64,000 nucleotides of DNA, from the NCBI RefSeq assembly GCF_037392515.1, contig NC_090290.1:39393753-39457752 (forward strand), in the 5' to 3' direction. The DNA is from Haliotis asinina. Taxonomy: Eukaryota > Mollusca > Gastropoda > Lepetellida > Haliotidae. The position numbers were made by a program, and so were the translations under genes. Of the stretch, positions 1 to 33,795 are shown in pieces. A model generated the notes under the pieces. That model saw only the letters and a list, made by a program, of their open reading frames with translations. It ran no database searches and was not told where the DNA came from. The stretch's first letter is position 1, and each line of letters starts with the position of its first letter.

Positions 1-180
1 GTTGCAGTCAACAGTGGTGGAGAGTTTTATTTGCTTTCCAAGGACGTGGGGAGTTTGGGTTGCAGTCCAAGGGTGTGTGTTGTTTGGATTACAGTCAAAG
101 GGGGTGGGGAGTTTGGGTTGCAGGCCAAGGGGATGGGGAGTGTGGGAGTCCATGGTCCAGTTTAGGTTGCGGTCCATCTC
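1..180. repeat. Degenerate ~45-bp tandem repeat
   Basis: Four imperfect copies of a G/T-rich unit (GTGGGGAGTTTGGGTTGCAG) run from the window edge; the array probably continues to the left. Confidence 0.6.
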
Positions 181-881
181 GGCATGACTGTCGGGCATAA
201 TGGGAGATGAGATGGGATAGATAAGGTATAGAAATACATGTATACAATATATAGCTAAAATATAAATTTTTAATTTTCATGCAAGGGATCTGTCAGTAGT
301 TTTTTTTCTAAAATAATAGATTATTGAAAACTAAAACAATATTAAGTCATGTATTAGTGGATGTCTTTGTGTTTGTTCTGTGATGCCTTAAAGAATCCAG
401 ATCAATGTAAATTGGACATATGCTATATGAGTTTCGTTGGTAAAATGGGTCTTAATCTAAAATAACAATAAGAATAAAAAAACAACAAAAAACTCTGCAC
501 AGATCATCGAGGTGTTCTCGTCTGCATGCTACATATTTCTAATAGGGATCATTTATTAGGGAGGGGGTATTTTACCTCACGAGTAGGAACTTCAGAGTGT
601 TGAAAAAATTGTATTGCTCTGAAAAGTCTGTAAAATAAGCAGGGTCTGTACTGTGATGAAGTATGGTAAAATATGTTTATATGCAAAAAACATGTTTACA
701 ATGAACCAGTCATCGTAACTAACTGCTGTTTAGGTCCTGCCATTAGCTGTTTGTTTTAACTGTTACGTATTTAACTAACTACTACCAAAATTGACCAAAT
801 TAGTGGTCCCCAAATTTGTTACTTGTCTAATGTGCATATATTCAGTGATAGTTACACGGGCAAAAACAAGATTATACTGAC
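1..881. other. FBXL4 intron downstream of exon 10
   Basis: Positions 1-180 hold a degenerate tandem repeat with a core like TTGCAGTCCAAGG, period about 45 bp. The rest is AT-rich with no exon I can match to the next FBXL4 LRRs. Confidence 0.5.
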
Positions 882-3800
882 TATATGATGTTGAGAAGAG
901 GGGTGAGTTCTACGAAGGTTCGGTACAGATTCAGCTTCTGTAGCTTGGTAATTCTGGTGAGCTCCATCATGCCCGGTCCGTCGATCTTCCGACAACAGCT
1001 TAAGTCGAGATCTTGCAACATATTACAAACTCTGTATGATGCCTTCTTGCAATGAAATGACACGCTAACCCATGTGAAGCATATCATCTGAATGAGTGAG
1101 TGAGTGAGTGAGTGTGTCTGGACCAGACAATTCAGTGACTAATAGCATGAACATTGAGTGAGTTCAGTTTTATGCTGCATTCAGCAATATTCCAGTTATA
1201 TGGCGGCCGTCTGTAAATAATCAAGTCTGGAGAAGACAATCCTGTGATCAACAACATGAGCATCGATCTATGCAATTGGGAACCGATGACATGTGTCAAC
1301 AAAGTCAGTGAGCCTGACCACCGATCCCATTAGTCTCCTTTTATGACAAGCATAGTCGCATTTTATGACAAGCATGGGTTGCTGAAGGCCTGTTCTACCC
1401 TGAGACCTTCACAGGTCTGCTGGGTCTTAAGTCCACCGAAAAAGTATTCACCCAAGCCCTTATTAAAAGAAGTACGGTAACCAACCCTTCTTTCTTCCAA
1501 ACTCTCTCCCTTCTTATTATAAGCCAGTGATCAACAACATGAGCGAGCCTGTCAGAAGCCATCATAAACAAGTGTAAACAAGAGCAAAAACCTTGATCTT
1601 CAGGGGTTTGGAATATTAACAAAGACAGCCACATAGGAAAATCTGTAGTGAGCATTGATATATCTTCTGTACAAATAATGAAGCCTAAGAAAAACTATGA
1701 TTTGAAAAAAGATATGACACCATCAAACGAGAAACATACAAGCCTCAATTCAGCTCCTCAATTTCAGAGGAAAAGATGTTTAAAGCTCTATTGACCCAAA
1801 TGCATGGTGGTAACAAGGTCAAAATGTAAAGGTCATGGTAAGGAAAAAATTCCACATATCAACAAATTCTGGTATAAGGCAGGCAACAATCAAATCACCA
1901 ACATTCCTATCAAGGCAGACTCTCTAGTCCCTAGGTGACAGTTATGAATTATCTACAACAAATCTGTCCCTACCTGTAAGTTGTGGACAGTTTTCTGCAA
2001 TGAGGCTCAGATAGTCACCAGTCACAAACTGACAACAAGACAGACCCAAGCAGGACAATGTCTGCCCACAGACACCGAGAAATCTAAGAAATAAAGCAAT
2101 CAGTTATCTGGCATGTTTACCGTTTATATGAAAATAGGTAACTTAATAACTGATACTGAACTGTATATCTTAAGATATATATCATGTGGTCACAATATCA
2201 AAATGTAAAATGTCTAATATTATTCAAGCTGGCGGTCTGTAAATAATTGAGTCTGGACCAGACAATTCAGTGATTAATAGCACGAACATTGAGTGAGTGA
2301 ATTGAGTTTTATGCCACACTCAGCAATATTCCAGCTATATGGCAGTGGTCTGTGACTAAATGAGTCTGGACTAAACAATCCAGTGATCAACATGAGTATC
2401 GGTCTGCGCAATTTGGAACCGATGACATTGTGTCAACCAAGTCAGCAAGCCTGACCACCCGATGCCATTAGTCGCCTCTTACGACAAGACTAGTCACCTT
2501 GTATGGCAAGCATGGGTTGCTGAAAGCCTATTCTACCTTGGGACCTTCACAGGTCAGCATGAAGATTGATTTATTCAATTGGGATACAATGACATGAGTC
2601 AACCAAATGAGTTGCCTAACCACCAGATCCACTTAGTTGCCTCTTATGACAAGACTAGTCACCTTGTATGGCAAGCATGGGTTGCTGAAGGCCTATTCTA
2701 CCTTGGGACCTTCACAGGTCAGCATGAAGATTGATTTATGCAATTAGGATACGATGACATGAGTCAACCAAATGAGTTGCCTAACCACCAGATCCACTTA
2801 GTTGCCTCTTATGACAAGACTAGTCGCCTTGTATGGCAAGCATGGGTTGCTGAGGGCCTATTCTATGTCTAATCTTGAACCAATGTGAAAGATCGGGCAG
2901 TGCATCAGATGCCTTGACATACAGGGGTTGTAAATTCATGTATTTCATCATTGTATGAGTCTATGACAGACTTTGTATCAATTCCTTACTTTCTCAAGGT
3001 ATCATTTCCCCACTGAAAAACAAACCACACCTCACTCTGTTGTCTTGCCAAAAATGTAAGCCTTGGCATCTGGAAAACGGGTCAGGCCTATCTCCAATTT
3101 GTCTCTGCCACAGTTTTCCTTTTTCAAAGAAAACCATGGTCAGTTTTGATCGTTTACATAACCAACTGACCTTGTCAGTGCTGTAGTGGAGATCGGACCA
3201 TTCTTGCCACACCACGACAAATTGAGTCTTTGTATCATGTAACATCGACACTGCAGACTGTCTAACACTTCATCAGATACCTGCAACAGACACTTCCAAA
3301 AGTTCCAAAAGTTCAAACGATTTCTGTTAACTAGGTATCGCTACAATGAAAATAGATTATGGTGTGAGTATTTAATTACCAGCAAATATGGTAATGATCA
3401 ATTCTGGGTATATTGTTTTTTCTAAAAAGCAGTCATTGTCCTAAGTAGAAAAACTATGACGAAAAAAAACAGTGAAAAGTCAACTCTGCTGAGAAACTTT
3501 ATACAAGTCATGTTGTTATTCCATGTCATGTTATAATGCTGTGATGTCATGAAACATAACATTGTTCTTAAACAATGGGGCACTATCACAAAAACTGACC
3601 AGTTTGCAGTGTGAACACACTAGGGGTGACTACTGATGGAGAAGCAACATACTATTGCGATAGCGTTGTAATACTATTGCAATAGTTTTTATCTCCTTGA
3701 ATTGTCTCACTTGAGGTCATTTTCCAAATGAATGTACAGTTACTAAGAAATAAAAACAAGTTGAAGTAGTTTGTCTCTTGATAACTGACAAGAATTTGCT

Positions 3801-6800
3801 TTTTCTAATTTGTGACAGTACACATCACTCCGACTCCTAGTCACATACTAGATTACACAGTGCTGATTACTATATAAACACATGTTCAATCAGCTTATTT
3901 CAGACGAGGATCCTCAACTAACCACTCCCGGACTGCAAATCATGATAAAGACCGAGACTTTACGCTAGTGTTGACGACATGCCAGATTGGACAGCTGTCA
4001 GTTTTGACAGAATCCACTGTATAGCAGCCTTAGAATGGACACTAACAGAGTTCCTCAAACAAGATGTATTTCATATGAAATGACTGACAACTGAAACAGA
4101 AACTGTATGTTTAACTGGAACAGAAACTGTATGTCTGAGGCAGAAACTGTATATCTAACTGTGACAGAAACTGTATGTCTGAGACAGAAACTGTATGTCT
4201 AACTGAAACAGAAACTGTATATCTGAGACAGAAACTGTATGTCTAACTGAGGCAGAAACTATATGTCTGAGACTGAAACTATGTCTGAGACAGAAACTGT
4301 ATGTCTGAGACAGAAACTGTATGTCTGAGACAGAAACTATATGTCTGAGACAGAAACTGTATGTCTAACTGAGACGGAAACTGTATGTCCGAGACAGAAA
4401 CTGTATTTTTAACTGAGACAGAAACTATATGTCTGGGACTGAAACTATGTCTGAGACAGAAACTGTATGTCTAACTGAGATGGAAACTGTATGTCCAAGA
4501 CAGAAACTGTATGTCTAACTGAAACAAAAACTATGTCTGAGACAGAAACTGTATGTCTGAGGCAGAAACTGTATATCTAACTGCAACAGAAACTGTATGT
4601 CTGAGACAGAAACTGTATGTCTAACTGAGACAGAAACTATATGTCTGAGACTGAAACTATGTCTGAGACAGAAACTGTACATCTGAGACAGAAACTGTAT
4701 GTCTAACTGAGACAGAAACTGTATGTCTAACTGAGATGGAAACTGTATGTCTAACTGAAACAAAAACTATGTCTGAGGCAGAAACTGTATATTTAACTGC
4801 GACAGAAACTGTATGTATGAGACAGAAACTGTATGTCTAACTGAGACAGAAACTATATGTCTGAGACTGAAAGTGTATGTCTGAGACAGAAACTATATGT
4901 CTGAGACTGAAACTGTATGTCTGAGACAGAAACTGTATGTCTAACTGAGACAGAAACTTTATGTCTAGCTGAAACAAAAACTGTATGTCTACTGAAACAG
5001 AAACTGTATGTCTAACTGGAACATAAACTGTATGTCTGAGACAGGAACTGCATGTATGGTTACCTGGGGCCAATGTGGCTGCAGGTTGACCTCTGTATAC
5101 AGAAGGGGGTCGTAGCAGTGCTGTCGCAGCAATCTGTACATAAAGACAACCAAATCCCAGTTACATTAGTCAAGGAAGACAAGAGAAAAGAGACATGTAA
5201 TGTTACTGATAATATCTCAGTTTTTGAATGACACTGTTTTAATGCAAGTCCTAAACATAATGCCAGACAATACTTAAACACAACAAGACAGGTGAACTTG
5301 AAAATACAGTCAGGCCGCACTAGTTGAGTCCCAATAACCCAAATTCCACGTTATCTGAACAGATTCAAGCTGTAACCAATCTACTAATCTGATGCTTCAG
5401 TCTCAGACTCCGAACGTCAATTATCGGTAATGAATTACCTAATTGCACTTGTTTCTGCTTCATCAATCCAGCTGTACATATGGTAGTCATATTGCTTAAT
5501 AGCAGGACTCATTATTGGTAAACTTCAATGGCAATTAATATGTTGTGAGTTGAACAAATCATGAGTTTATTATTTCTTAGAATTAACACATCACTCTTTG
5601 TGATAGTTTGAGCAAAACCTGTCATGGCTGTTTTTTTTAATATAAACACACAGTATGAGATCAATTGCAACTGACACCTGTAAATCAAGATGGCAAGTCC
5701 CACGTCAATGCAATGACCTTTCTGCTGCAGAACAAGAGAAATTTGTAGATTTGTAGAGGAAAATACTAAAGCGAGTTTTGATCTTATCAGTAAGCATTTT
5801 GGACAAGAATTTGGACATTCCATTGGTAGAGCCGGACATTGTCTCAGACATTTGGCGTAGTAAGACAAAAGGGTTAAACATTTCTGAAGATGTTCTGGTT
5901 TGTCATGGCCTTACTTGCAAGTCTGAGAGGCACAACATATAGATGGTGTGTCCAGATAACTCAGGATGAGCTGAATCACCTCCTCCTGAAATTGAAGAAC
6001 AATCCAAAATTTTTCAGCATTCTATGCAAAATATCTCAAGCAAACCAATCCTGGAATATCTTAAAGCAAATGTGAAAAACAAATTTCCCTTTCGTCCATG
6101 TCTTGATCAATATCATATCATATCTAGTCAATTCATGAAATTTAGTTGACTCCTGCCAAGATTTTTTCTAACAATGAGGTTCTTCTGGCCTATCTTAACT
6201 CCAATGAAGTTGGGTTTTCCCAAGCTAAGGTTAAACATACCAAAACGATTCAACTCCAACAACTGGGTTTTCTTGCAACCTAAATACTTTGGAAGTAATT
6301 AGACTGACAAAATTTTGTCTAAATCTTACAGGTAAACAACCAAAGTATCCATTCAGTACAGGTTTCCAGTTCTCATTGGATGTCTCTGGGACATGTGTGT
6401 CTCTCAGCTCCAGTCTCTCCAGCGATTGGGTGAGAGTCTTGTTGGTAGATGCCCAGGCTTGGTACTGATCCTTGTCAGACAATCCCTGTAGGATGACGGC
6501 ATCCAGCTCGGTGTAGTACTGCAGCTTCTCATGACAGAGTTCTAGACGGATCAGGCTGTAAGAGACAGATATCCCATAGTCATAGAAGCAGGCAAATGTC
6601 TTCAGCCATCCTGGATAAGAGTGAGTGAGTGAGTGAGTGAGTGAGTGAGTGAGTGAGTGAGTGAGTGAAAGAGTGAGTGAGTGAAAGAGTGAGTGAGTGA
6701 GTGAGTTCAGTTTTATCCCACACTCAGCAATATTCCAGCTATATGGCAGTGGTCTCTTAATAATCAAGTCTGGACCAGACAATCCAGTGATCAACTGCAT

Positions 6801-9800
6801 AAGCATCGGTCTTTGCAAATGGGAACCGATGACAAGTCAACCAAGTCAGCGAGCCTCACCACCCGATTGCGTTAGTTGCCTCTTACGAGAAGCATAGTCA
6901 CCTTTTATGGCAAGCATGGATTGGCAAGCAAGAAGACCTATTCTACCCCTGGACCTTCACGAGTCCAAGATGACAACATCCAGCTCGGTGTAGTACTGCA
7001 GCTTCTCATGACAGGTGGATCACGCTGCACACAGTTAAACAAGAATACAGATGTCATTCAGCTATCATGACAACAGCATGAAGTTCGGTGTAGTACTGCA
7101 GATTCTCTTAAAATATTTGTAATCCGTTACATATGTTTTGTGACATGAAGTCTGCACTTACTCTGTAGCAAAGTTGACAGTGTTGAGGGGTGGAGAGAAG
7201 ACTCGTGGTCGCATCTCTATCTGTGTGGGAGTGTCAGACCATAGGGTCACCCATCTGTATTCAGGAAAGTCCAAATACTTTTTGTTAAAATTTCGATAAA
7301 GTAACAATAAGTTATCACTGAGTCTGCTACAAACATTTGCAATTTGATTATTGTAACAATGTGATGATCACAATACCTAACACAATAACAGAAACTGTAT
7401 TACAACAATATTACAACAGAGTAATAATAATAATAATAATAATAACATTTAGGTGTTTTTGACCTCCATTTTGTAGTCGAACACCTGTGAAAATTAAGAG
7501 TATGAGTCCCAGGGAAAGGTAAGTATTTTCAGTAGATATCTGTATAAAAACACAGGCATAATTTCAATGAAAAAGGTGATGGTCATAGTAATCACAATAT
7601 TTGGGAACTCTGATGTTAAATTTATCCAGGATTCTCCCATTCAGCGTTCAAAATCACCGCCGGCCCAGGGCCGGTTGTTATGGTATTGGGCAGGGAGTTT
7701 CAAATATGTGCGGGCCCTTACGGCCACCAGTAAATTATCTGTCAAATATTTTCCAACTGGAATGTTTCTCCATTGGGAATTGAGAATCATCCATGATCCA
7801 TCATGTTTCTTACAAATTCACTTCCTGGTATTTAAGAACTTTGGCGTCAACACCAATCTAACAAATACTAACTCCTCTGCGTGCCATAGGCTTTGCTTGA
7901 GTTTGTAGAAACAGCGTGAAAATGTACAATGTAGTCTGTTTTGCTTTGTATTTCTTGGTTTGACTTTAACCAAATGGGCCTGCAGATTTCTTTCAGGGCC
8001 TGTAGATAGTGAAGCCTGAATGTAGCAGCAGACCCTGATTGCAAGCTGACAAATTTAACTATTGCACACACTGCTCCAATTGGCTTAATAATACCTGCAG
8101 CAGACATCTCCAGAGTGACTGTTTTAGCACAGAGAAGCAGGATATATTTAGCAGCTTATGACTCACTGACTGCATACCCATAACACAGGGATTGAAAGAG
8201 GAAAGAACCATTGCCATAGTTACGTTACTTTTCCTGTGTCTACATCAGTACCAGCTGTTGTATCACATGCCATTATCTTGACCACTGCTCCTGGATGGTA
8301 AGTTTCATACACATCCAATCGAATTGGGTACACCTTCTGCTCAAATGATAATTCTGAAACAGAATGTAATCAGGGTATGAAACTCTCAAACATTACAGTC
8401 AGACCACAAGGTTGGTTAAAAGTAAAACTTGCCAGCCCTGACCAAAACTTACATACCCAAACATTACAATATGATTTAAACCTTTATTGGAAAACTCAAC
8501 ACATACATTCTTCAAAATCTTGAGCCAACAATATAATTTGAACAATGCCTCACCTATGAAATCCATACTACAGTATGCTCTTGGTGTCTTCTTGTACACT
8601 CTACAGGCAGATGGAGCCTGGCGCCACCAAGGACCATATGTCCTCTGCAATGGGAAATCATTATGGGGAATCAAACCCAACTCTTCGGTGTGAGAAGCAA
8701 ACGCTTTAAACACGAGGCTACCTCACCACCCTGCCTCTCAAAGAAGTTATCAGTCTTTGTTTGTAATGGTGAGCAGCAGGCAGGGTAACAACAAGTACCA
8801 TGTTTTAATATCTTTCAGCATGATGTGGCCATGGATTGAAGCACCAACCTGGGCAGACACATTGTGCCTATGTGGGGAATTGAAACCAGGTCTTCTGCTT
8901 TAACCAATAGGCTTCCTGCCACCCCTTAGTATACTGGAAGCAAGTATTTACCAAGATATTTATCACCCACACTTATCACCTTTTGTCTATCTACAACATT
9001 TTGGCTGGATTTTCTGATCTGATTATATCTGAAAGTTAAACTCTGAGGGGAATATGGAAATTAGATGTGTCCGTCCATCAGATTTTATTTCAAGAGCTTG
9101 GCTCCTGCAGTGTTAAATATTTCTTCATGAAATGTTGGTACTTGCATGCAATGAACAGCCTTGCTTTGTAGGATGGTTTACACATATTTTAACATAGGAC
9201 TGAAGATATACCCTTTAAGGGTTTTCCTGGTTTGAAGCGGTCCCTTGCAAACTATATTATACACATGTGTGTCTATAAAAGTGAGCCATTTTTAATGTGT
9301 TAAACTTCATTATTTTAAACTTAGGCCAGACCAATTTTATTTCCTGCTTTACAGATACACTAGTTGTATTTTTTCACTTGTGGCTGTCTACATTTTTCTC
9401 CTTCAGAATTACAGCACAACCTCAGTGTGATGCAGTAACATGTATGGTCTAGTTTATACATGCATATTTATACTTAGGCAATATGTGGTATATTTGGATT
9501 CGGTGTGATACGCTACGTACATTAGCAGTTAGCTTATTCAACCTGTGTCCCCAAGACTTCCGCTGTATACCCTCTAAACTAAAACTATGAGGAAGTATTT
9601 CTTTGAGTGGCATTTTTCGAAGTTGAATATCCCTTTGGGTTTGTTCAGATACCATGAAAGAAACAAGTTAAAACTAATCCTCATCAGATGAGGAATATAT
9701 ATTCAGGTGATATATGATTTGGCAGGAATGAAGTTCAAGGGGTAAATCGTTCCAGGTCACTATGGTAACTATAGTATATATCATTATTAACATGACTGCA

Positions 9801-12111
9801 TGTGTAACATGATATGCATTGCGTATCTAAGAGACATGTATTAACTGATGTATATTTTAGCATTCAAGGTGTTTTGTATTGTTCATTTATCTGGAATGAG
9901 AGTCAACAGGATCTCCATATCCTATGCCACCAATTCTGAAATAAATCCATGTCAAACATAGTATTCGTCATCAGAGATATACCACCAACGTCTACCTCTG
10001 TTACACATACTGGGTGTTTTTGGTGACCAAACTGATCAAGTGATCAGACTCTTGAGACTTGGCTGATTGCATTTGATGTTAACCTGATGGCATTGATTGT
10101 TGGTGACATTATCAATCACTGGATTGGCTGGTCCAGATTTGATTTAATGACTGAAAGGCTTAGAGGTAGCTGGAACATTGCTGAGTGGGTTTTTATCAAC
10201 AAAATAAACAAATAGCCATCTAGTCCTTGTTGTCAGTTGAATATTTCACTAGTCACTACCGATAAACCACTTCTGACAGGATGAATTGTTCTGACGAAAT
10301 CGGTTTGATTACACGGCTAAGATTTTGTTAGTCTGTGACATGTCCAAACATTATATCTCCTTAGACCAATTTGTGGAACAGATATGAAACTGGAAAACAT
10401 AGGCTCAACATAGATTAGTTTCATGGAGCCAGGTTACTGTCATGGCTTGCTGTGAATTCATAGACAAGACTGGTTCGTACACGTGGAAATCTGGTGGATT
10501 CGTAGACAGTCTGAGCGGTGAATTCATAGACGCTATGGGGAAACTTCGAAATCAATGGAGATGGAACCTGCTTTGCAATGGGCCAGGTTCAACAAATTCT
10601 TCTACCATGGGACGACTTCCAGACCACTGATAAACTCAAATTTTTTAAGAAATGTAACAGGTAAGTATGATCAACATTCAACTACAGAGACAAGGTGGGT
10701 GGGTCATTGACAAATAATTTACAAAAACTTAACATACACACAGTATTTCACAATCAAAACAACTCACCATTTACTGTTTAACATTCACAGCAATTGAATT
10801 GATCAGCATTCAACTATATACGGACACAAGCCCAGAAGTAGCAGTGGAGAAGAAGGATAAGGTGGATGGGTCATTAACACAACACAATCAAAACAACTCA
10901 CCACTTCCTAATTAACATTCACAACAACAGGCCTCCATTCTCACCGGTCACAGCTACTGCCTAGATAGCATTCATAGTTGGCCTAAACTATGAATGCTAT
11001 CTTGGTGAGAGAAGTTTCAAAACTGAATGGACCTACGCTTACTGACTTGAAGAAGCTGTTATGTGCTATCTGTATAATTTTCATTATGGATGTGTGTCTG
11101 TGATTGAAAAATGATTAATTTACCAATAAATGGGTAAGATTTCTGCCCATATCCCACCTTAAATTCCATTCCAGTCAAATCACATCACTTGAATATATCT
11201 TCCCTGTCTGATAATAAGGAATTTTTAACGCCCTTCTTTAATTTTATCTTAGTTAAAGTTAAAATACTGAAACACATATCCAACTTCTAAAAACGACACT
11301 CTAAGAACGTTTTCCTCAATGTTAAAACATAGGGGGATACAGGCAGAAGTCTTACCACAAGTTTATATCTAAATCCAAATCTATTTATATAAATAAACAA
11401 GATATGGGAAAATATTCAAACACTCTTCAATCACACTTTTCTTGTCATCAGCTGTCATAAATAGGGTTCGTATAACTGAGAACAAAGCAAAACTACTTCG
11501 TTATACACAAGCCCTGTGATTTAGCAGTGAGTGAGTGAATTGAGTTTTACGCCGCACTCAGCAATATTCCAGCTATATGGCGGCCGTCTGTAAATAATCG
11601 AGGCTGGATCAGACAATCCGGTGATCAACAACTTGAGCATCGATCTGCGCAATTGGGAAACGATGACATGTGTCAACCAAGTGAGCGAGCCTGACCACCC
11701 GATCCCGTTAGTTGCCTCATACGACAAGCACAGTCGCCTTTTATTGTGATTTAGCCAAATTAACAGGCTTGCAAAATGATATTGTTTAATTATTTATACA
11801 CGTCTACGAAATCGCGGTGTACGGACCAGTCTGGGTTACGAATCCACCGCGTCTACGAACTGGTTCAGCCTACGAAAACACCGCTGTCACTGCAGTGTAG
11901 AGATCAGCTGACGACTTACAAACACGCACGCTTGGGTAAAATCTCCATAGCCCGGGTAAATATTTGATTTCCCTGCCAAGTTACAAGCAGTGTAGGAAAT
12001 GCTTGTTTCACTTCCGTACTGCGAACTGAAATCAACAACATCTTTGGCGTAGTGTTGAATAACATTTAAATCTTGCAGTTGTTTGAGATGATCGTCTTGT
12101 TTTGACGCCAT
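882..12111 (-). CDS. FBXL4: FBXL4, F-box and leucine-rich repeat protein 4 (5' part, exons 1-10)
   Basis: Exons in transcript order: 12111-11920, 8644-8554, 8353-8224, 7254-7162, 6555-6330, 5985-5915, 5133-5064, 3280-3171, 2083-1974, 1011-882. Phases agree at every junction, giving about 407 residues; the last third (more LRRs) lies left of the window. Exon 1 carries [15 protein letters not shown] and GDFTQ, typical of the FBXL4 N-terminus. Exons 2-5 form the conserved region before the F-box ([22 protein letters not shown]). The F-box spans the end of exon 5 (NGYFGCLP), exon 6 ([11 protein letters not shown]) and exon 7 ([17 protein letters not shown]). Exons 8-10 are LRRs ([25 protein letters not shown]). 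In vertebrates FBXL4 is the substrate receptor of an SCF ubiquitin ligase at mitochondria that restrains BNIP3/NIX mitophagy. The ATG at 12109-12111 is the first on this strand with good context (AACATGGCG); no upstream exon is visible, so the N-terminus is about 50 residues shorter than human. It is divergent from EHHADH. Confidence 0.93.
1090..1419 (-). mobile_element. SINE family A copy
   Basis: The copy is read on the minus strand, so it ends in the (ACTC)n tail. It has the GTCAAC...GAACCGATGAC core and the CCATGCTTG head. It lies in FBXL4 intron 9. Confidence 0.85.
2225..2870 (-). mobile_element. SINE family A copy with internal tandem triplication
   Basis: A full copy at 2225-2555 is followed by two more copies of its head half. 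The same block starts near 2493, 2658 and 2822, a period of about 165 bp. Confidence 0.85.
4083..5063. repeat. ~980-bp minisatellite abutting the FBXL4 exon 7 donor
   Basis: Mixed 20- and 24-bp units (core CTGTATGTCTGAGACAGAAA, with or without an inserted CTAA) repeat more than 40 times. On the gene strand the array begins about 10 nt after the GTAACC donor of the exon at 5064-5133. It explains the Gln/Ser/Phe-rich open frames found here on the minus strand. Confidence 0.95.
6625..6975 (-). mobile_element. SINE family A copy with long (GTGA)n tail
   Basis: A tail run of about 80 bp (6625-6705, plus-strand GTGA) is followed by the full body. It begins 70 bp upstream of FBXL4 exon 5's acceptor. 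Confidence 0.9.
7423..7444. repeat. (TAA)n microsatellite
   Basis: About seven triplets in an FBXL4 intron. Confidence 0.9.
8645..8820 (-). mobile_element. tRNA-derived SINE family B copy at the FBXL4 exon 2 acceptor
   Basis: Minus strand: A-box-like GAGGTAGCCTCG and B-box-like GGGTTTGATTCCCC, with an extra 5' block shared with the copy at 27505-27720. The element starts right at the 3' splice site of exon 2 (8644). Confidence 0.8.
8830..8932 (-). mobile_element. SINE family B fragment
   Basis: The minus strand has TAGGAAGC...GGTTTCAATTCCCC, followed by an ATAGGCAC degenerate block. Confidence 0.65.
10096..10190 (+). mobile_element. SINE family A fragment
   Basis: Only the 3' half (ATCACTGGATTG...GGTCCAG...GGAACATTGCTGAGTG) remains. 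Confidence 0.7.
10963..11002. repeat. Perfect 17-bp inverted repeat
   Basis: AGATAGCATTCATAGTT and its complement flank the 6-bp loop GGCCTA. An outer pair TTCTCACC/GGTGAGAA extends it with a bulge. FBXL4 intron 1. Confidence 0.9.
11525..11744 (-). mobile_element. SINE family A copy with intact target-site duplication
   Basis: TGTGATTTAG occurs at 11515-11524 and 11745-11754, directly flanking the element. The copy is 5'-truncated. Confidence 0.95.
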
Positions 12112-12435
12112 GTTGTAAACGGAAGTAAACAATACGTAAAAACGAAATATTTAGTTTCGTATTAAACATTAAAATCTTTTAAAAAAACTTAAATTCCACT
12201 GACAATTATTTTATTTAACACAACTATATGAGCAACATTAGAGAAAATCGTTAAAAACTAAAAAGAAAGATTGGCTGTTTTTGACAGTGACAAAGTTGGT
12301 TCAGTAAGTGAAGTTCAAAGGTTAGCTCTGCTCTGGCTCAAAGTTCACTGTCTAGCAGACAGGTGCTTGCTGAAAGTTACCGGAGCTGCATGCTACTTCT
12401 GTACTGTTGAAAAACCGAAGTGACAGCTATACATA
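12112..12435. promoter_or_regulatory. Probable bidirectional promoter between FBXL4 and EHHADH
   Basis: Only 324 bp separate the two divergent start codons, so both 5'UTRs and core promoters must fit here unless upstream noncoding exons exist. No clear TATA box sits at a sensible distance from either ATG. The FBXL4 side is AT-rich and the EHHADH side is more mixed. No SINE or MITE interrupts the interval. Confidence 0.6.

Positions 12436-33795
<21,360 letters not shown>

Noticed and set aside
4515..5073. Gln/Ser/Phe-rich minus-strand ORFs
   Set aside because: They are translations of the 20/24-bp minisatellite after FBXL4 exon 7.
6627..6705. (GTGA)n run as a possible CRISPR-like or regulatory repeat
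   Set aside because: It is the microsatellite tail of a SINE; no spacers.
8224..8360. FBXL4 exon 3 ending at GGAAAA with a GTAACG donor
   Set aside because: It leaves exon 4 out of frame; the donor five bases on (GTAACT) restores KVTWVTLW.
9449..9655. Minus-strand ORF of 68 codons in FBXL4 intron 1
   Set aside because: A loose resemblance to retrotransposon C-terminal peptides, but too weak to support; no flanking structure.
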